Part shown: positions 18,024-27,061 of the stretch, piece after piece | How the letters are laid out: every line of letters starts with the position of its first letter | Position numbering within the stretch: the first letter of the stretch is position 1 | DNA from: Jannaschia pagri | GTDB taxonomy: Bacteria; Pseudomonadota; Alphaproteobacteria; Rhodobacterales; Rhodobacteraceae | Reading direction: 5' to 3' | Assembly: GCF_019655435.1 (NCBI RefSeq) | Contig: NZ_BPFH01000007.1 | Location: 62,001-126,000, forward strand | DNA length: 64,000 nt | Notes under the pieces: generated by a model | The model's input: only the letters and a program-made list of their open reading frames with translations | Database searches by the model: none | What the model was told of the DNA's origin: nothing | Position numbers and translations under genes: made by a program

Positions 18024-18037
18024 AATACTCATAGGGC
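18009..18037 (-). repeat. dispersed repeat family 3, copy 2
   Basis: On the minus strand it reads GAGTATTT, two bases, GGACCCGTGATG, and matches the copy at 1833-1860 closely. It overlaps the stop codon of the broken ORF at 17331-18023. Confidence 0.5.
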
Positions 18038-18114
18038 AACGCGCATCCCAGGCGCCCCCTTGACCGAGGGTCTGCACCTGTCGGACCGACCGCAATCGAA
18101 CGTCTGCGCCCCCG

Positions 18115-21100
18115 TCAGACTTCCTCGACCATGGCCACCCCAGGCAGCGACCGCAAAGCCCCCTTGATCTGGGGGTTCACGGGATAGGTGTCGGGCAACA
18201 GCATCTCCACCTCGCCAGGCAGATCCTCGCCCAATAAACATAGGTGAATGGGGCCGCGCCCGCGCGTGCTGCTCTCGGTCGAGACGCGGGTCAGCAGGCT
18301 CGACAAGTTGGGCAGGGCGTCGGGCCGTTCGACAAAGATGCGCAGTCCGATCTGGGGGGCGGCTTCGACCGCGTCGTCCATGGGCGTGGCCGACCGGGCC
18401 AGCAGCTTCAACTGGTCCGCTTCCTGGGTGGCCTCCACCTGCAAAATCACGCGGCACCCCGGTTCCAAGTGTTGCCGAGACGTGTCCAGCGTGTCCGAGA
18501 ATACCATCGTCTCATAGGCCCCCGTAGGATCGGAGACCTGTAGAAAGGCGAAGCGGTTGCCGCGCGCCGATTTCCGTTCCTGACGGGCGGCCACGATGCC
18601 CGCCATTTTGGCCACGCGCGGGCCGGCGGCTGTCATCTCCTGCACTTCCGCTAGGGTTTTCACGTCCTGGCGCTTGAGGCTGGGCATGTAGTCATCGAGG
18701 GGGTGGCCCGACAGATAGAAGCCGATGGCCTTGAATTCCTCGGACAGACGCTCTGCCGGGAGCCAGTCGTCGCGGTTGGTCAAACGGGGCTCTGGCAGGT
18801 CTTCGCCCGCCTCACCGAACAGGCTCACCTGGTTGGAGGCCCGTTGTTCGTGGATCGCCGCCGAATAGCCGACCAAGGCGTCCAACGCGTCCAGAACACG
18901 CGCGCGATTGCTGTCCAGCGCGTCGAAGGCCCCGGCGCGGGCCAGCATTTCCAACGGGCGTTTGCCCACGCGCTTGAGGTCGACGCGGCGGGCAAAATCG
19001 AACAGCGTCGCAAAGGCGCGCCCGTCGCGCCCCGCCGCCAGCAACTCCATGGCGTCCACGCCCACGTTCTTCAACGCGCCCAGCCCGTAGATCAGCTTGC
19101 CGTCCCCGACCGTGAACCGCGCCTCCGACCGGTTGACGCAGGGCGGTACGATTTCCAGTCCCAGGCCGCCGCGCTCCTGAGGTTTGCGGACTTCCTCGGC
19201 GTAGACGGCCAGCTTGTCCGTTAGATGGATGTCAGAGTTCATGATCCCGGCCATGAACTCCACCGGGTGGTTCGCCTTGAGCCAGGCCGTCTGATAGCTG
19301 ACAACCGCGTAGGCCGCCGCGTGGGATTTGTTGAAGCCGTAGTTGGCGAATTTATCCAGCAGGGCCCAGACTTCGTCCGCTTTCTTTGCGTCCACCCCAT
19401 TCTTGGCCGAGCCTTCCAGGAAGATCGGCTTCTGCGCGTCCATCTCGGCCTGGATCTTTTTGCCCATGGCGCGGCGCAGCAGGTCCGCGCCGCCCAGGGA
19501 ATAGCCCGCCATTTCCTGGGCGATCTGCATCACCTGTTCCTGGTAGACGATGATGCCCTGGGTCTCGTCCAGGATATGGTCGATGGAGGGGTGCAGCGTG
19601 TCGCGCGCCGACAAGCCGTTTTTGACCTCGCAGTATTTCGGAATGTTCTCCATCGGCCCTGGTCGATACAGCGCCACCAGCGCCACGATATCCTCGATGC
19701 AAGTGGGCTTCATCCGGCGCAGGGCGTCCATCATGCCGGTGGATTCCACCTGGAACACCGCCACCGTGCGCGCCGCTGAGTAGAGGTCGTAACTCGCCTT
19801 GTCGTCCAGCGGGATGGCGTTGATGTCGTTCACCGTGCCTGCCGCAGGCTCATAGAGCTGTCGCCCGTCGGCGGACATATGGATGTCGCGTCCCTGGGCT
19901 CGGATCAATTCGACCGCGTTCTGGACCTGGGTCAGGGTCTTCAGCCCGAGGAAGTCAAATTTCACCAGCCCCGCCTTCTCCACCCACTTCATGTTGAACT
20001 GGGTCGCGGGCATGTCGGAGCGTGGGTCTTTGTACAGGGGCACCAGCCGGTCCAGCGGTCGGTCCCCGATCACGACACCCGCCGCGTGGGTCGAGGCGTT
20101 GCGCAGCAGCCCCTCCAGCTTTTCCGCGTAATCGAGCAGGCGTTTCACCGGGTTGGTGCGCCCTTCGCGGCGGTCTTGCTCGGTCTCTCGGGCCTCCTCC
20201 CTGAGGCGGGGTTCCTCGGCCAGGGCCTTGGTGATCGAGACCGGTTTGACCCCTTCCACTGGGATCATCTTCGACAGTTGGTCACATTGGCCGTAGGGCA
20301 TCCCCAGGACCCGCCCCACGTCGCGGACGGCGGCCTTGGACAGAAGCGCCCCGAAGGTGATGATCTGGCCCACCTTGTCGCGGCCATATTTCTCTTGGAC
20401 GTAACGGATGACCTCCTCACGCCGGTCCATGCAGAAGTCGATGTCGAAGTCAGGCATCGACACCCGCTCCGGGTTTAAGAACCGCTCGAACAGCAGGGCA
20501 TAACGTAGCGGATCCAAGTCTGTGATGGTCAGCGCGTAGGCCACAAGCGAGCCTGCGCCAGACCCCCGACCAGGCCCGACCGGAATGTCATGATCCTTGG
20601 CCCATTTGATGAAGTCGGCCACGATCAAGAAGTAGCCGGGGAAGCCCATGCCCTCGATAATCCCCAATTCATACTCGAGGCGTTTTTCGTAGTCCTCCAC
20701 CGGGGCGGCATGGGGAATGACTGCTAGCCGCGCTTTCAGACCCTCCTGGGACTGGCGGCGCAATTCCGCGACCTCGTCGTCGGCGAACTTGGGCAAGATC
20801 GGGTCGCGACCATAGGTCTTGAAGGCGCAACGCTGGGCGATCTCGAGGGTGTTGTCCAGGGCCTCAGGCAGGTCCGCGAACAGAGCAGCCATCTCAGCCG
20901 CTGATTTGAACCGGTGTTCCGGCGTCAGGCGGCGGCGCGCGGCCTGTTGGTCCACGTAGGCGCCGTCGGCAATGCACAACAGGGCGTCATGGGCCTCGTG
21001 CATCTCAGCCTTGGGGAAGTAAACGTCATTTGTGGCGACCAGGGGCAGGCCTTTGGCATAGGCGGCCTCGACGTGGAATTGCTCCGTCGGCTCCGGCAGG

Positions 21101-21633
21101 CGGTGGCGTTGCAGTTCCACATAGAGGCGGTCGCCGTAGATTGTCCGTAGCCGGTCTAAAAGGGCCTCCGCCTTCGGGATCTGTCCCGCCGTCACAAATC
21201 GCCCCAGCGGCCCGTCAGGCCCCCCTGTCAAACAGATCAGGCCCGCCGAGAACTCCGCCAGTTCCTCAACCGTGACCTGGGGCAGCATATCGGGACGTTC
21301 CAGATAGAGGCACGAGTTGAGCCGCATCAGGTTCTCGTATCCGCCCTCATCCTTAGCCAGCAGGACGATGGGCGCCGGGTCGCGTGGGCGTTCCCCAGGG
21401 GCGGCCGGGTCATACATCAGATCGATTTGGCAGCCCATGATCGGCTGCACACCCTTGCCCGACAGACCCGTCGCCGCCTCGAGCGCAGCAAACATGTTGT
21501 TGGTGTCCGTCACCGCCACGGCGGGCATCCCGGCCCCGGCCACCAGATCCGGCAGTTTCTTGAGGCGAACGGCCCCCTCCAACAACGAATATTCGGTGTG
21601 CAGGCGCAGGTGTATGAATCGATGCTCGGACAT
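18115..21633 (-). CDS. dnaE: DNA polymerase III subunit alpha
   Basis: The 1172-residue catalytic subunit of the replicative polymerase, of normal DnaE1 length. It has an N-terminal PHP domain (LRLHTEYSLLEGA), the polymerase core with catalytic Asp residues in MPDFDIDFCMDRREEVI, the palm/fingers segment GPGRGSGAGSLVAYALTI, the helix-hairpin region NYGFNKSHAAAYAVVSY, and a C-terminal OB-fold (GIVAARQERKSARGNRFAFLQ). It is transcribed alone, divergent from the arsR-type gene. Confidence 0.97.
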   Translation of the reverse strand: MSEHRFIHLRLHTEYSLLEGAVRLKKLPDLVAGAGMPAVAVTDTNNMFAALEAATGLSGKGVQPIMGCQIDLMYDPAAPGERPRDPAPIVLLAKDEGGYENLMRLNSCLYLERPDMLPQVTVEELAEFSAGLICLTGGPDGPLGRFVTAGQIPKAEALLDRLRTIYGDRLYVELQRHRLPEPTEQFHVEAAYAKGLPLVATNDVYFPKAEMHEAHDALLCIADGAYVDQQAARRRLTPEHRFKSAAEMAALFADLPEALDNTLEIAQRCAFKTYGRDPILPKFADDEVAELRRQSQEGLKARLAVIPHAAPVEDYEKRLEYELGIIEGMGFPGYFLIVADFIKWAKDHDIPVGPGRGSGAGSLVAYALTITDLDPLRYALLFERFLNPERVSMPDFDIDFCMDRREEVIRYVQEKYGRDKVGQIITFGALLSKAAVRDVGRVLGMPYGQCDQLSKMIPVEGVKPVSITKALAEEPRLREEARETEQDRREGRTNPVKRLLDYAEKLEGLLRNASTHAAGVVIGDRPLDRLVPLYKDPRSDMPATQFNMKWVEKAGLVKFDFLGLKTLTQVQNAVELIRAQGRDIHMSADGRQLYEPAAGTVNDINAIPLDDKASYDLYSAARTVAVFQVESTGMMDALRRMKPTCIEDIVALVALYRPGPMENIPKYCEVKNGLSARDTLHPSIDHILDETQGIIVYQEQVMQIAQEMAGYSLGGADLLRRAMGKKIQAEMDAQKPIFLEGSAKNGVDAKKADEVWALLDKFANYGFNKSHAAAYAVVSYQTAWLKANHPVEFMAGIMNSDIHLTDKLAVYAEEVRKPQERGGLGLEIVPPCVNRSEARFTVGDGKLIYGLGALKNVGVDAMELLAAGRDGRAFATLFDFARRVDLKRVGKRPLEMLARAGAFDALDSNRARVLDALDALVGYSAAIHEQRASNQVSLFGEAGEDLPEPRLTNRDDWLPAERLSEEFKAIGFYLSGHPLDDYMPSLKRQDVKTLAEVQEMTAAGPRVAKMAGIVAARQERKSARGNRFAFLQVSDPTGAYETMVFSDTLDTSRQHLEPGCRVILQVEATQEADQLKLLARSATPMDDAVEAAPQIGLRIFVERPDALPNLSSLLTRVSTESSTRGRGPIHLCLLGEDLPGEVEMLLPDTYPVNPQIKGALRSLPGVAMVEEV

Positions 21634-21680
21634 GGGCCAGATGTAGACCCGAGAGGCGGTCGCAGGAAGTGGTGGAATAG

Positions 21681-21737
21681 TTAGCCATAAAGAAAACTAT
21701 CTTGACCGTCGTGCAGGTCATCCTTTACTTAGCCATA
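21681..21737. promoter_or_regulatory. direct repeat TTAGCCATA before the ArsR-type gene
   Basis: The 9-mer TTAGCCATA occurs at 21681-21689 and again at 21729-21737, where it runs into the start codon. The two copies are 48 bases apart and lie between the divergent dnaE and arsR-type genes. This could be an autoregulatory operator; that is inference from position. Confidence 0.35.
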
Positions 21738-22069
21738 TGGATAACCATCAACTCGACGCCCTGTTCGCGGCTCTGGCGGACCCGACCCGCCGCGCCATCG
21801 TCGCGCGTCTGACCGAGGGCGAGGTCACCGTCTCCGACTTGGCCGATCCCCACGATATGGCGCTGCCCAGCTTTCTAAAGCACCTGACACGATTGGAGGC
21901 GGCGGGCCTTATCCAGACGCGCAAGCAAGGGCGCACGCGCATCTGTACGCTGCACCCGGAGGCCTTGTCGGAGGCCACGACCTGGATCGACCGTCAACGG
22001 ACCGCGTGGGAGGGGCGCCTGAACCGCCTAGAGGCGCTGCTGTCCCAACCGGACACGCCCGACACTTGA
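21737..22069 (+). CDS. ArsR family transcriptional regulator
   Basis: A 110-residue winged-helix repressor (LFAALADPTRRAIVARLTEGEVTVSDLA, then SFLKHLTRLEAAGLIQTRKQGRTRI). It lacks the Cys pairs of metal-sensing ArsR/SmtB members. Such metal-free members usually sit beside an SRPBCC (AHSA1) gene, as here 16 bases downstream. The start codon overlaps a direct repeat that may be its own operator. Confidence 0.9.
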   Translation: MDNHQLDALFAALADPTRRAIVARLTEGEVTVSDLADPHDMALPSFLKHLTRLEAAGLIQTRKQGRTRICTLHPEALSEATTWIDRQRTAWEGRLNRLEALLSQPDTPDT

Positions 22070-22085
22070 CCTGTAGGAGACCGCC

Positions 22086-22553
22086 ATGCCCGACACCGAC
22101 CCAAAGACCCTGGTCTTTTCCCGCCTGCTCCCGGCCTCGCCCCAACGGACCTATGACGCCCTGATCGATCCCGCCGCGCGTCAAATCTGGGGTCCACCCG
22201 ATGCCGACAGCGTGGTGTTGATCGATGGGGATCAACCCGTGGTCGAAGGCGGGCGCGAGACCTCGCGCTGCGGGCCCAAGGACAACCCCTATGTGACCGT
22301 GCTCACGGATTGGATCATCCTCGCGCCCGGGTCCCGGCTCACCTATGCCGAGACGCTTGTTGCCGAAGGCGCGCCCCTGGGGGTCACCCTGGCGACCGCC
22401 GATTTGGAGCCCGACGCCAACGGGACGCGGCTCACGCTGACGTTGCAGATCGTCAGCTACGTCGGCTCGGAGATGCTTGCGGAATTCGAAGGCGGATGGA
22501 CCCACGCGATTACAAACCTGGAGGTTTATGTGTCTGAGGGGCAAACGGGCTGA
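22086..22553 (+). CDS. SRPBCC (AHSA1-like) domain protein
   Basis: A 155-residue single-domain protein of the START/Bet v 1-like SRPBCC group: N-terminal strand LVFSRLLPASPQRTYDALIDPAARQIW, central strands, and the closing helix LAEFEGGWTHAITNLEVYV. It binds a hydrophobic ligand in related proteins, but the ligand here is unknown. It forms an operon with the upstream ArsR-type regulator; GTAGGAG serves as the ribosome site before the ATG. Confidence 0.85.
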   Translation: MPDTDPKTLVFSRLLPASPQRTYDALIDPAARQIWGPPDADSVVLIDGDQPVVEGGRETSRCGPKDNPYVTVLTDWIILAPGSRLTYAETLVAEGAPLGVTLATADLEPDANGTRLTLTLQIVSYVGSEMLAEFEGGWTHAITNLEVYVSEGQTG

Positions 22554-22935
22554 ACGGGCGCACCCAAACCGGCATCGGTGCGCGAAGTCGCATCCGTTGG
22601 GCTTAATCTCAAGGACACGACTGCGTCGCTCGGTGGCTCAGATCGGTAGGATCGCGTTGCACAGGGCGTGGCGAGCGCCGGTCTTTGCGTGGGACACTTA
22701 AAGCAGCCCGAGCCACGGCCCCGAACGGTCGCGGATGGCGCCGGACCGGTCCCTCGTCAGGATATGTACGCTAAATGCGCATTCCGCCGAGGTTCGAGCG
22801 TCCCCCGCCCGTCAGCAGAACCGCGTTAAGACCTCCAGAACGCTGTGCTCACCTGCTGCCGTTTGCCAATCCACGGCGAGCCCTTAGTGTGTCACAACGA
22901 GCGGGCGTCTCCCCCTCACAATCGAAGGTACGCCG
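22554..22935. other. gene-free stretch upstream of the SMR exporter
   Basis: About 380 bases without a credible gene. I looked for guanidine riboswitch signatures because Gdx exporters often carry them and found no repeated ACGR-loop hairpins. A piece near 22632-22660 resembles a tRNA D-arm (ggctcagatcggtagg) but no complete cloverleaf can be built. Confidence 0.4.
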
Positions 22936-23253
22936 ATGCTTCCGTGGATCCTCTTGCTTGTCGCAGGCTTGCTCGAAGTCGTCTGGGCCACGGCGCTCAA
23001 AGCCTCCGACGGTTTCCGCCATACGGGCTATGCGGCCCTGACCGTCGTTGCGGCTGCCGGAAGCTTCTGGTTGCTCGGCTTGGCCATGCGGCACCTTCCC
23101 CTTGGCACGGCCTATGCCGTCTGGGTCGGCATCGGCGCCGTCGGCGCGGTGATCTTTGGCATCATCTGGTTCGGCGATCCCGCGACATTTTTGCGCTTGT
23201 TGGCCATCGGGCTGATCTTGCTCGGCGTCGCGCTGCTGAAGGTCGCGGGCTAG
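22936..23253 (+). CDS. SMR-family exporter, Gdx (SugE) type
   Basis: A 105-residue protein with four membrane helices, and the conserved Glu14 in helix 1 (AGLLEVVWATALKASDGF). That segment and LPLGTAYAVWVGIGAVGAVIFG in helix 3 are the pattern of the SugE/Gdx group, whose characterised members export guanidinium, rather than the EmrE multidrug group. It stands alone upstream of xdhA in the same direction, with a 110-base gap. Substrate assignment is by subfamily only. Confidence 0.87.
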   Translation: MLPWILLLVAGLLEVVWATALKASDGFRHTGYAALTVVAAAGSFWLLGLAMRHLPLGTAYAVWVGIGAVGAVIFGIIWFGDPATFLRLLAIGLILLGVALLKVAG

Positions 23254-23363
23254 GGGCTTGCAATTGCTGGGCGACCGGTCCCCTATTGGTGCGACGCTCG
23301 CCCCTCCTACGCCGCATCGGGGGGGATTTCCGGGCAGGACAGGTAAGGCGGCGGACCGACCCC

Positions 23364-24755
23364 ATGGACATCTCCTTCCGCCTCAACGGACAGGACGCGC
23401 GTGCTCGGATCGACGATCCGACAGAGACCCTTTTGGATTGGCTGCGCACAGAGCGTGGCCTAACGGGAACCAAAGAGGGCTGCAACGAAGGCGATTGCGG
23501 CGCCTGTTCGGTCGTCGTCACGGGCTCCGATGGTGTCCCCCGGGCCCTGAACGCCTGCATTCTTTTCCTGCCCCAACTTGTGGGCAAGGCCGTCCGCACG
23601 GTCGAAGGGCTCAGCGCGCCGGACGGCACGCTCCACCCGATCCAGCAGGAAATGATCGCCGAACACGGCTCCCAATGCGGATTCTGCACCCCCGGGTTCG
23701 TTACGACGCTTGCCGCAGCCCATGCCCGCGGCGACACGGACCACGTCGATCAAATCGCGGGCAACCTCTGCCGCTGTACGGGCTATGCCCCAATCCTGCG
23801 CGCCGCCGCCAAGGCCGCCAAGGCGCCCGTCCCAGACCATCTGCGCGATCCTCCCCTTCGATGTTCCGAAAATATGCCGGGGGAGCGCGAGGGGGCTGGC
23901 CCCCTCGCCCCGACCTCCTCGGATGTACTGGCGGATCTCTATCTGGACGATCCTGAGGCCACCTTGATCGCCGGGGCCACGGATGTGGGGCTTTGGGTCA
24001 CCAAGCAGTTCCGGGACCTGGGGACGGTTATCTTCCTGGATCGCTGCGCGGACCTTCGCGGGGTTGAGGTGGCCGCGGACCACATCCGCATCGGCGCCAT
24101 GACCGACATGGAGACACTCCGCCACGCTATCGCGCCCCATCACCCCAGTTTCGCGGAATTGCTTCGCAGGTACGGCTCAGTCCAAGTGCGCAATGCGGCC
24201 ACCGTTGGTGGAAACATCGCCAATGGGTCCCCGATTGGGGACAGCCCGCCGGCGTTGATCGCGCTCGGTGCGCAATTGCACCTCCGTCAAGGCGCCCGTC
24301 GGCGCACCATACCGTTGGAGACCTTCTTCCGCGCCTATGGCAGCCAAGACCGCGACCCCGGCGAATTTGTCGAGGCTGTCACAATCCCACGGCAACGGGA
24401 TGCTCTGCATTGTCATAAGATTTCCAAGCGGTTCGACCAGGATATCTCGGCGGTCTGCGCCGCGTATAACCTGCCGCTCCAGGATGGGGTGATCACCGGC
24501 GCGCGCATTGCCTTCGGGGGGATGGCGGGCACCCCGAAACGGGCGCCCTCGGTCGAGGCCCTGTTGGAGGGACAGGCGCCGTCCGAAGAGCTGTTCGAGA
24601 CGGCGGCAGAGGCCTTGGCGCAAGATTTCACGCCGCTCAGCGATATGCGCGCCAGCGCGGACTACCGGTTGGAGGCGGCGCGCGGGACCCTGATGGCGAC
24701 CTATCACCGGATGACCGGCGGCGCCTCCGTGAACGTTTTGGATGTTCGCCCATGA
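23364..24755 (+). CDS. xdhA: xanthine dehydrogenase small subunit
   Basis: The 463-residue Fe-S/FAD subunit oxidises hypoxanthine and xanthine to urate together with XdhB. The first [2Fe-2S] cluster uses Cys40, 45, 48 and 65 (CNEGDCGAC, then NAC); the second uses Cys105, 108, 136 and 138 (CGFC, CRC). The FAD domain follows (IAGATDVGLWV near 197-207; GSVQVRNAATVGGNIANGSP). In the linker between them, residues about 162-184 are encoded by a family 1 repeat in frame. The start is the ATG at 23364; the frame is open far upstream but without homology. Coupled to xdhB by ATGA. Confidence 0.95.
   Translation: MDISFRLNGQDARARIDDPTETLLDWLRTERGLTGTKEGCNEGDCGACSVVVTGSDGVPRALNACILFLPQLVGKAVRTVEGLSAPDGTLHPIQQEMIAEHGSQCGFCTPGFVTTLAAAHARGDTDHVDQIAGNLCRCTGYAPILRAAAKAAKAPVPDHLRDPPLRCSENMPGEREGAGPLAPTSSDVLADLYLDDPEATLIAGATDVGLWVTKQFRDLGTVIFLDRCADLRGVEVAADHIRIGAMTDMETLRHAIAPHHPSFAELLRRYGSVQVRNAATVGGNIANGSPIGDSPPALIALGAQLHLRQGARRRTIPLETFFRAYGSQDRDPGEFVEAVTIPRQRDALHCHKISKRFDQDISAVCAAYNLPLQDGVITGARIAFGGMAGTPKRAPSVEALLEGQAPSEELFETAAEALAQDFTPLSDMRASADYRLEAARGTLMATYHRMTGGASVNVLDVRP
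23857..23908 (+). repeat. dispersed repeat family 1, copy 2 (inside xdhA)
   Basis: The core at 23857-23878 is followed after 8 bases by a 10-bp hairpin, gcgagggggc / gccccctcgc (23887-23908). It is read in frame as part of the XdhA interdomain linker (LRCSENMPGEREGAGPLAP). Confidence 0.85.
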
Positions 24756-27061
24756 GCGTGGCCAAACCACTCCCCCACGAAAGCGCTCGCCTGCACGTCA
24801 CGGGGACGGCACGTTATACCGACGATTTTCCCGCCCCGGCGGGTTGCCTGCATTTGGCCTTTGGATTGTCGGAGGTTGCCTCGGGCACGTTGAATGCCCT
24901 GGATGTGAGCGCGGTCCGCGCCGCGCCAGGGGTTGTGGCGGTCCTGACCGCAGACGATTTCGCGGCGATGCCCGATTGCTCCCCCAGTAACCATGATGAG
25001 CCGTTGCTCTGTACGGGGCGCATCCATTATGCGGGGCAGCCGCTCTATCTGGTCATCGCCGAAAGCCACCTGGCAGCCCGGCGCGCCGCGCGTTTGCACA
25101 GGGCCGATGTCACCGAGGCCACGCCGATCCTGACCATTGAAGAGGCTCTGGCTGCGGAGGCCTGGTTCGACGGTGGCCCCCGTGTCTGGTCCGACGGAGA
25201 TGTTGCCACTGCGCTCGCCGAGGCGCCCCACATCCTGCAGGGACAGCTTGAGGTCGGCGGGCAGGAGCATTTCTATCTTGAGGGACAAGCCGCCCTTGCC
25301 CTGCCTGGCGAAGGCGGGGACATGCATGTTCTGACCTCCACCCAGCATCCGACGGAGATTCAGCACAAGGTGGCGGATGCGCTTGGCGTGCCCATGCATG
25401 CGGTCCGGTCAGAGGTTCGGCGCATGGGGGGCGGTTTCGGTGGCAAGGAAAGCCAAGGCAATGCCTTGGCCATCGCCTGCGCGGTGGCCGCCGCGCGCAC
25501 GGGGCGCGCGGCCCGGATGCGGTACGACCGGGACGATGATTTCGTTGTCACAGGCAAACGGCATGACATGCGGATCGGCTATGAGGTCGGCCACGATGCC
25601 AAGGGGCGTCTGCTGGGCATTCGGTTCCGCCACTGGGTGCGCTGCGGTTGGTCCCAGGACTTGTCCCTGCCCGTGGCGGACCGCGCGATGCTGCATGCGG
25701 ACAACGCCTATGACATCCCGGCGATGGAGATCACGTCTTGGCGCCTGCGGACCAACACCCAGTCGGCCACGGCCTTTCGCGGGTTCGGTGGCCCCCAGGG
25801 CATGGTCGGGATCGAGCGCGTGTTGGACCACGTGGCCCATGCGGTCGGCCGCGACCCGCTGGAGGTCCGGCGCCTCAATTTCTACGCCGAAGCTGGCAGG
25901 CCAGCGGATAAGCATATTTTTGGAACATCGAAGTCAGGCGTCACGCACTACGGGCAGGAGGTTTCTGACTTTTGCCTCGGCGCCATGACGGACCAACTGG
26001 CGGCGACCTGCGACTACGCCGCCCGGCGCCAGCGGGTGGCGGAGTGGAACCGTGCGAACCCGGTCTTGAAGCGCGGCATCGCGCTGACACCTGTGAAGTT
26101 CGGGATCTCTTTCACCCTGACACATCTCAACCAGGCGGGGGCGCTGGTCCATGTCTACGCGGACGGGTCGGTGAATTTGAACCACGGTGGGACCGAGATG
26201 GGGCAGGGCCTGCATTCCAAGGTGGCGCAGGTCGCCGCGAGCCGCTTTGGCTGCGATCCGGCCCGCATTCGGATCACCGCGACGGATACGGGCAAGGTTC
26301 CGAACACGTCGGCCACGGCAGCCTCCTCTGGCGCGGACCTGAATGGCATGGCGGTACGGGCTGCCTGCGACAAGATCCGCGACCGTATGGCCGATTTCCT
26401 GGCGGCGGAGCACCAGACGGAGCGATCCCAGGTGATCTTTGCCGACGATAGCGTGCGCGTGGCCGGGGCGGAGTACAGCTTCGCGGAGGTGGCGGCAAAG
26501 GCCTACATGGCCAGGGTTTCACTGTCGTCCACGGGCTTCTACGCGACGCCCGAAATCTCTTGGGATCGGCAGGCGGGGCGGGGGCGTCCGTTCTATTACT
26601 TTGCCTATGGGGCCAGTTGTTCCGAAGTTGTGATTAACACCCTCACCGGCGAGAACCGGATCCTGCGGACCGATATCCTCCACGATGCGGGGGCGTCCTT
26701 GAACCCAGCGTTGGATATCGGCCAGGTCGAGGGGGGATTTGCCCAGGGCGCGGGATGGTTAACCATGGAAGAATTGGTCTGGGACGGGGCCGGGCGCCTG
26801 CGGACCCATGCGCCCGCGACCTATAAGATCCCTTGCGCGTCCGACATGCCCGAGGTTCTCAACGTCCTCCTCTGGCAGGGCGAGAACCGGGAAGAGACGA
26901 TCTATCGCTCCAAAGCCGTGGGTGAGCCGCCCTTCATGCACGGGATCAGCGTCTTTTTAGCCTTGTCCGATGCGCTGTCACAGGACGGAGGGGGGTATCC
27001 CGCTCTGGATGCGCCCGCGACGGCGGAACGTTTGTTGATGGCACATCGCCGCTTGGCATGA
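24752..27061 (+). CDS. xdhB: xanthine dehydrogenase large (molybdenum) subunit
   Basis: The 769-residue molybdopterin subunit carries the hydroxylation site. Motifs: GQEHFYLEGQAALA (near 170-183), the Gly-rich GGGFGGKESQ (near 227-236), FRGFGGPQGM (near 346-355), and the late VGEPPFMHG with the catalytic Glu. Residues about 380-395 contain the stretch KHIFGTSKSG from a family 1 repeat, just before GVTHYGQEV. The ATG overlaps the xdhA stop and the gene's own stop overlaps the xdhC ATG. Length is normal for bacterial XdhB, apart from the insert of about 15 residues. Confidence 0.95.
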   Translation: MSVAKPLPHESARLHVTGTARYTDDFPAPAGCLHLAFGLSEVASGTLNALDVSAVRAAPGVVAVLTADDFAAMPDCSPSNHDEPLLCTGRIHYAGQPLYLVIAESHLAARRAARLHRADVTEATPILTIEEALAAEAWFDGGPRVWSDGDVATALAEAPHILQGQLEVGGQEHFYLEGQAALALPGEGGDMHVLTSTQHPTEIQHKVADALGVPMHAVRSEVRRMGGGFGGKESQGNALAIACAVAAARTGRAARMRYDRDDDFVVTGKRHDMRIGYEVGHDAKGRLLGIRFRHWVRCGWSQDLSLPVADRAMLHADNAYDIPAMEITSWRLRTNTQSATAFRGFGGPQGMVGIERVLDHVAHAVGRDPLEVRRLNFYAEAGRPADKHIFGTSKSGVTHYGQEVSDFCLGAMTDQLAATCDYAARRQRVAEWNRANPVLKRGIALTPVKFGISFTLTHLNQAGALVHVYADGSVNLNHGGTEMGQGLHSKVAQVAASRFGCDPARIRITATDTGKVPNTSATAASSGADLNGMAVRAACDKIRDRMADFLAAEHQTERSQVIFADDSVRVAGAEYSFAEVAAKAYMARVSLSSTGFYATPEISWDRQAGRGRPFYYFAYGASCSEVVINTLTGENRILRTDILHDAGASLNPALDIGQVEGGFAQGAGWLTMEELVWDGAGRLRTHAPATYKIPCASDMPEVLNVLLWQGENREETIYRSKAVGEPPFMHGISVFLALSDALSQDGGGYPALDAPATAERLLMAHRRLA
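25892..25932 (-). repeat. dispersed repeat family 1, copy 3 (inside xdhB)
   Basis: The core lies at 25912-25932 in reverse orientation. A smaller hairpin, gctggc / gccagc (25892-25905), takes the place of the long GC stem. The gene reads through it as DKHIFGTSKSG. Confidence 0.8.

Noticed and set aside
22632-22700. tRNA-like string ggctcagatcggtagg
   Set aside because: No matching acceptor stem, anticodon loop or TTCGA-type T-arm can be assembled around it.
22554-22935. Possible guanidine riboswitch upstream of the Gdx-type exporter
   Set aside because: No paired ACGR-loop hairpins (type II) or the conserved type I or III strings could be found by eye.
26756-26768. ggttaacca as a CtrA-type site
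   Set aside because: It lies inside xdhB coding sequence, far from any promoter; chance occurrence is more likely.
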